A stretch of DNA of 64,000 nucleotides from Isochrysis galbana (lineage: Eukaryota; Haptophyta; Isochrysidales; Isochrysidaceae), in NCBI GenBank assembly GCA_018136815.1, contig CM030942.1:1241797-1305796 (forward strand), in the 5' to 3' direction. Numbering within the stretch: the first letter of the stretch is position 1; each line of letters opens with the position of its first letter. Shown here in pieces: positions 61,310-64,000 of this stretch. The notes beneath the pieces were generated by a model. That model saw only the letters and a program-made list of their open reading frames with translations, was not told the origin of the DNA and did no database searches. The position numbers were made by a program, and so were the translations under genes.

Positions 61310-62256
61310 CCCGCTGCCACGTCTTGGAGGGCCTCGTACAACGCCTTGCGTGAGGAGGCGCCCTTGTTATTGAGCTTATTCTCGATGGATTCAATCTTGA
61401 TTTGCACCGCTACGTCCACTTGGTGGACGCGGATGGTGGTTTGAAGGCCGTATCGGGCTTGGAATTGTTGCGCGCAATCTTCATTGACCGCGATGTGCCA
61501 TGGGCCTCGCGCGGAGCGAGCCCAGAAATCAGGCTCAGGGTCGACACCCTCGAGCTCGAGCAGAAGTTCCACGATGGCCGCGTAGACCGTCGTGTCGTAC
61601 AGCACGAGATCGCCCGCCTGGCTGAATGACATGTCGTAGTTGGCGTCTGTGTCTGTGTCAGGTTGTTGTCCTTCATTTTCTGAGTCTGGGTCCTGAGGGG
61701 CGGGCCCGGGGGGAGTACAGGTCAGTTGCGTCAGGAGTTGGCGGGAGTGGAGAGGCCGGAGCTTGGGCTGCCTAAGGGGTCTCGGTTTGAGTGTGGCGGC
61801 TGGCGTTCTCCCTCTGTGTGGCCAGAGACGTATGGTGCTTCTTTGTGTCAGAAAGAATGTCAGGATGTTGTGCCCATAAGGGCCACCCGGCCGCGGGCCG
61901 CGCCGCCGAGGCGGCGCGACCCTTGCCAGGGAGGGAGGGGCCTCTGCCATAAGGCATGCCCAGTGGAGTGCAGGTCTCCCCTGCAGGTCTCCCCTGCATG
62001 ATGTTGTCTCCCTGTAGCCTGCAGTCTGCTGTCCCCCATGGGGGGGACCAGCATGACTGCTGTGCATGATGTGGCCGAGGCCACGGGCCGTGAGGCGCGA
62101 CCGGGGTCGCGCGCACCTGCTCGGCCTCAGAGGGCGGACGCGGGCGCTTCGCTAGCGACAGGTCCATGTGGGCTGGAGGGCCGCCCTCGGTGGGGGGCCC
62201 GGAAGAGAGGGGAGTCGCGGCGGCGCGCTCCATCGCAACCAAGTATAAACTTAATT
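61310..62256 (-). mobile_element. LINE-like ORF1 copy, palindrome type 1, 3'-truncated
   Basis: AACCAAGTATAAACTTAATT (62237-62256) lies three bases before the ATG at 62233 on the minus strand. ORF1 reads MERAAATPLSSGPPTEGGPP, shifts frame at about 62000-62060, then continues with YAAIVELLLELEGVDPEPDF, GPWHIAVNEDCAQQFQARYG and ENKLNNKGASSRKALYEALQ. Homology to the copy at 15440 ends at about 61310 (LQDVAA). The two copies are close relatives at the protein level. Confidence 0.7.
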
Positions 62257-62825
62257 GACCCACTCACCACTCCCTGGTGAGGGGCAGCGACCGCTTCGGC
62301 CGCCTGCGCCTCGTCCACATCGCATACTAGGCAACAGCACCTTTACGCACCTCCGCCGTCAGTGCTTTGCAGGCGGCGGCGCACGACATGCAGGGGGACA
62401 CTGGCGCCACTGGGAGCTGTCGTAGCCCCTCGTGTGGCGCCACCGAAAGCCATGTGGCCTGCTTGGCAACCAACTGGACCAGCGAGCTCATCCAAGCCAT
62501 ACATGACCTCTGGGAGCTGCTTTGCGGGAGAGACTCCCTTGGTACCGGTGCGCGGCCACCCGCCGGGAGCGCGGTAAACTTGGCTCGTCAATAGGAATAG
62601 GCCCCCGAAAGCTGTTGACCTTGTAGATACTTTACCTATTGTCCCATCTGGGCTAGCATCCTGCCCCGTCCCGCGACTCCCCTCGGGAGATCGATCTGCG
62701 CCTTGCCTTGGCCTGCGCCGACGGCCGTCGGGCGCCTGCGCGAGCCGCCCGCCGCCGCCCCCACCCCACCTCCCAACGCCCCCACCTCCTCCGCCCTTCA
62801 CTCGCGGGAAGGGTGACGGGGCGCG
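62257..62825. other. 5' flank of the metallophosphatase gene
   Basis: No second gene is supported. Frames are Gly/Pro/Arg-rich. The region must hold the promoter of the gene at 62826. Confidence 0.4.
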
Positions 62826-64000
62826 ATGGGGATGGCGTTCTCTTCAGTCCTCGATACTGCCTGCTGCAAGGCGATCGGCCAGAAGGGGTACAGCAAGCCG
62901 CTCTTCACGCTCGGTCTCGTCGCTGACATCCAGGCAGCACAGAAGCCGGATGCTGAGACTGAGGGTAGGGTACAGCGCTTCTCAAGCGCGACCGGACGCT
63001 TTTCGGAGGCGGTGACGTACTGGTTGAAGAGTCGAGTTGATGGTGTGCTCTCGCTTGGTGAGTGCTCGCCCCACGTGGGGGGGGAAGGAGCTCCACAGCT
63101 ATGCTGTTGAAGTGTTGGATACGCTTCAATGACGGATGGGCGAAAAAGAGCCAGCGTCTCAGATTATTACGCGCCTTAGAGTTGGCTGGCGCGATCATCA
63201 CGCAATTTCTAGACTCCCTGCCCACTGCTCGCCCTCTTCACCTTCAGGCGACATCGTGGATGGCAGGGAAGACGAGGAATCCACAAATGATGACCTTCGG
63301 CTAGTCATGGCACAATTCGGAAGGCTGAAATGTCCGGTGTATCACACTGTGGGCAATCACTGCCTCAAATTTCTTTCACGCGAAGCTCTTTTGTTGGCCC
63401 TGAAAGCAAATTCGTCCTACTATGCAGTCGACCTTCATTCAGGGTGGAGGTTGCTCGTCCTGGACACAACAGAGCTCTCTACCCATGCAGGTTGGCCTGC
63501 AGGTTCGCCGCAAGAGGTGGAGACCAATGCCTTTTTAAATGCTCACCGGAATCAGGTTAGGATGAAACGATGGAATGGCGGAACAAGAGAGGAGCAGACT
63601 CAGTGGCTGAGATCACAGCTAGAGCGGGCAGAGATAGATGGAGCTCGAGTGATCGTTGCCTCACATCATCCACTTGCTCAAGGCTCGTGCCGGGAGACTC
63701 ATCGATGTTGGAATGGCGACGAGCTCGCTGCGATTTGTGCTGCCTCGCCAGCTTTTGTTCTAGCGCTCGCTGGTCACGACCACCCCGGGGGGTTCGTAAT
63801 CTACCGCGACCGCCCATTCGTCACGCTGGAGGGCATGCTCGAGGCAAAAGAAGATCGCAATTCGTACGCAATTATGCGCGTGTATGAGGACAAAATTGCC
63901 ATAGATGGAGTCGGCACAGGGGTCACATGTCGGCTCGTGTCTGTGCCGGTCAACGGACAGCCGATGGTTAGCGCTACCTTCACATCTTTGGCACCTGGAT
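62826..64000 (+). CDS. ADPRibase-Mn-like metallophosphatase, 2 exons, runs off the window
   Basis: Exons 62826-63057 and 63248 to beyond 64000; the junction codon restores GDIVDG. Motifs in order: LFTLGLVADIQAAQ (first metal-binding D-x-Q form of the usual DxH), GDIVDG after LSL, HTVGNH, YYAVDLHSGWRLLVLDTTEL, REEQTQWLRSQLERA, VIVASHHPLA and LALAGHDHPGGF, then VTLEGMLEAKEDRNSYAI. This order and the ADIQ start are those of Mn-dependent ADP-ribose/CDP-alcohol diphosphatases, which hydrolyse ADP-ribose and CDP-choline-type substrates. The frame is open to the last base with more than 320 residues, so the stop lies outside. No targeting signal is obvious. The intron has GTGAGT and CAG borders. Confidence 0.85.

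Noticed and set aside
1-64000. CRISPR array or prokaryotic operon
   Set aside because: Spliceosomal introns and eukaryote-only families occur throughout, and no regularly spaced repeats with unique spacers are present.

Overview
The window is nuclear DNA of a eukaryote, most likely a unicellular alga with a complex (secondary) plastid. Three things point there. Several genes begin with a hydrophobic stretch followed by a basic, Ser/Arg-rich stretch, like bipartite plastid targeting (KEA-type antiporter, LPA1-like protein; the carboxyl-terminal processing protease has a lumen-type leader). Eight genes are conserved eukaryotic families, six with short GT-AG introns of about 86-240 bases that I could place by reading frame. 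The single-repeat MYB carries a CX2CX6HXC knuckle of a kind I associate with haptophyte/stramenopile algae. I cannot fix the lineage further.

Recognised host genes, left to right: a J-domain protein with an MBD/TAM-like domain (+, 4043-5059); a protein with two knottin-like cysteine modules (+, 6741-7370); an A+T-rich orphan (-, 7756-8397); an eight-exon KEA/CPA2 K+/H+ antiporter (-, 10294-14258); a CEP44-domain protein (+, 20433-21254); a CtpA protease (-, 21279-22868); an ABCD half transporter (-, 27340-29521); a MYB factor (-, 33049-34638); an LPA1-like protein (+, 39987-40838); an AUP1-like acyltransferase (+, 42994-44028); V-ATPase subunit c (-, 47128-47721); ribose-phosphate pyrophosphokinase (-, 51138-52469); a CDGSH iron-sulfur protein (-, 59370-59975); and an ADPRibase-Mn-like metallophosphatase that runs off the right end (+, 62826-64000). 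They form no pathway; each is an isolated gene in a repeat-rich landscape.

The rest is mobile or simple-sequence DNA. A LINE-like family contributes at least five copies (15440, 23601, 31171, 50455, 62233 are their ORF1 starts or start remnants). Each starts beside a near-palindrome of 16-20 bases, either AACTAAGTTTATACTTAGTT-like or AAACTATTGTTATAGTTT-like. One ORF2 3' half with a zf-RVT-like knuckle lies at 49003-50183. A decayed Ty3/gypsy pol is at 36110-38055, and a second gypsy relic at 700-2720 is split by two terminal-inverted-repeat elements (1028-2204 with an 8-10 bp target duplication; 2306-2526 with 49 bp arms). A hAT transposase tail is fused to a LINE at 17020-17260. A 3 kb unit at 54185-57245 has long inverted ends and small minus-strand ORFs. 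Repeat families A and B recur across the window.

In multi-exon entries the exon limits were chosen so that GT-AG borders, phase and family alignment all agree; they are predictions, not transcript evidence.
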